This document shows, in pieces, positions 62,986 to 64,000 of a stretch of 64,000 nt of DNA. Position 1 is the first letter of the stretch; each line of letters starts with the position of its first letter. The DNA is taken from contig VZQC01008777.1 in the NCBI GenBank assembly GCA_009823505.1, positions 212,775-276,774 of the forward strand. Reading direction: 5' to 3'. Origin of the DNA: Rhizomys pruinosus (taxonomy: Eukaryota; Chordata; Mammalia; Rodentia; Spalacidae). The notes beneath the pieces are model-generated. The model was not told where the DNA came from. It did no database searches and worked only from the letters and a program-made list of their open reading frames with translations. A program made the translations under genes and the position numbers.

Positions 62986-63414
62986 AAATATACCAATGAG
63001 ACAGCATCTTGCAATGCCAGTATGAATAAGGTAAAGGAAAAGCTTTGAGCAATAGAACTTAAGCTGTATGACACTTATGAAGTCACAGTAGAATCTAACA
63101 GAGCAAGGAGCTTAAGCAAAAGTTGAAGATGGGAAGAGCCTGGTTTGAGAGGGAATAGAGGGGCAAGGATTATAGAAGAGCACTTTTTCCAGGCTCAACT
63201 CTTTACAATTAAATTCTGGGCCATGGGAGTGGAATTGAGCAGATTTATTAATCATAGCTCTTGATGATTTCTTCTTGCAAAGCTAAAAGATTGAATGTAG
63301 ACATTGAGATTCCTAACCATTTAAGTATTATTGTTTTCCATTATGTTAACATTTATGTTCCTTAATTTTAAGAGACATGAGTTGGTTTAGATAATAAGAC
63401 CTACACATTCACGT

Positions 63415-63710
63415 TAATTTACTTACTTATTCATGATTTATGAGAGGATCTCATGTAGTCTAGGCTGTCTCCTTGAACCTCCTGCATCTACTTGCTGAAC
63501 TGAGAATCATAGATAGGCATCAGCATACCTGGGAGAAGTTATATTTATATAGATTTTCTGTTTACTGAGTACATTTATTTTGGTGGATAATCAGTATACA
63601 ACAGCTATCATTGATTTTTCCTCTTTCTTTATGGTGGTGTTGGGGTCTGCATCTGGGCCTTCATTGTCCTAAGCAAGTGTTCTTCCACTAAGCTACTTAC
63701 CCACTTGCAT
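63415..63710 (-). mobile_element. degenerate SINE, B4-like (tentative)
   Basis: Decayed order of motifs: GAGAGGATCTCATGTAGTCT, then AGGCATCAGCATACCTGGG, then CTAAGCAAGTGTTCTTCCAC, as in composite B4 elements. Confidence 0.45.
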
Positions 63711-64000
63711 TTTTTAAATTATAAAGTAAGAAAAATTGAATTCAAGTTTCTTTGTATTGAAGTAGAAAATAAAAAAAAAAGTTTTGCATTTTAAAATAAT
63801 CCAACATATATTCTTTGAGGCACTGATAGTGAAAGTTTGGATTTCTTTTTAATTCCATTACTCATCAGTCCAATAGAAATTAGGGATAATTATTCACTGA
63901 AGATATTTGTTGCATTAGCCCATATAGAAAATGCAAGATTTTTTGAACCTGAAAACTTCCCTTTTTTTTCTTCTTTTGAAAACTGTATCATATCATTCTG

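Overview
The window looks like nuclear DNA of a muroid rodent. It is crowded with 7SL-derived B1 SINEs and tRNA-derived B2/B3 SINEs, carries an L1 whose promoter is built from tandem monomers of about 195 bp, and has long dinucleotide arrays. The SINE variants differ from the mouse and rat forms I know, so I do not name a species. There is nothing prokaryotic, plasmid-like or phage-like here.

Only one host gene is present. The last coding exon of Gabrb2 (GABA-A receptor beta-2 subunit) lies on the minus strand at 59026-59373, with a textbook splice acceptor just above it. Its 3'UTR runs toward lower coordinates and probably ends near 53.5 kb. Everything above 59374 is the last Gabrb2 intron. 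Everything below about 53.5 kb is intergenic; by conserved gene order in mouse and human the next gene that way should be Atp10b, but none of it is visible here.

Layout: 0-5.7 kb, mostly unique sequence with one B2, one B1, a GC/GT array and a CT array. 5.7-11.3 kb, one ancient L1 ORF2 remnant broken up by B1, B2, younger L1 ends and a chimeric B2/B1. 11.3-17 kb, an LTR-like repeat, old SINEs and minus-strand L1 pieces. 17.0-19.0 kb, an Eif4a2 processed pseudogene with a B1 inside it. 19.2-22.3 kb, a decayed L1. 22.3-25.3 kb, repeat-poor. 25.3-31.5 kb, an L1 end with a transduced tail, a possible LTR, a SINE pile-up and an unidentified retroposed insert. 33.6 kb, a CA-based minisatellite. 34.2-36.1 kb, a large inverted repeat with LTR-like arms. 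36.2-42.2 kb, a near full-length L1 that is dead. 42.2-49.1 kb, L1 ends, a solo LTR, SINEs and a polypyrimidine tract. 49.1-52.8 kb, an apparent tandem duplication that looks like an assembly error. 52.8-60.5 kb, a repeat-poor block holding the Gabrb2 end. 60.5-64 kb, intron with B1 and L1 remnants.

There is no operon-like cooperation among genes. The biology is one neuronal receptor gene end beside a thick layer of retrotransposon activity. I found no new biological system. The points most worth checking are the probable false duplication, the LTR-like inverted repeat, two chimeric SINEs with target-site duplications, an L1 3' transduction, and an unassigned 211-bp retroposed insert.
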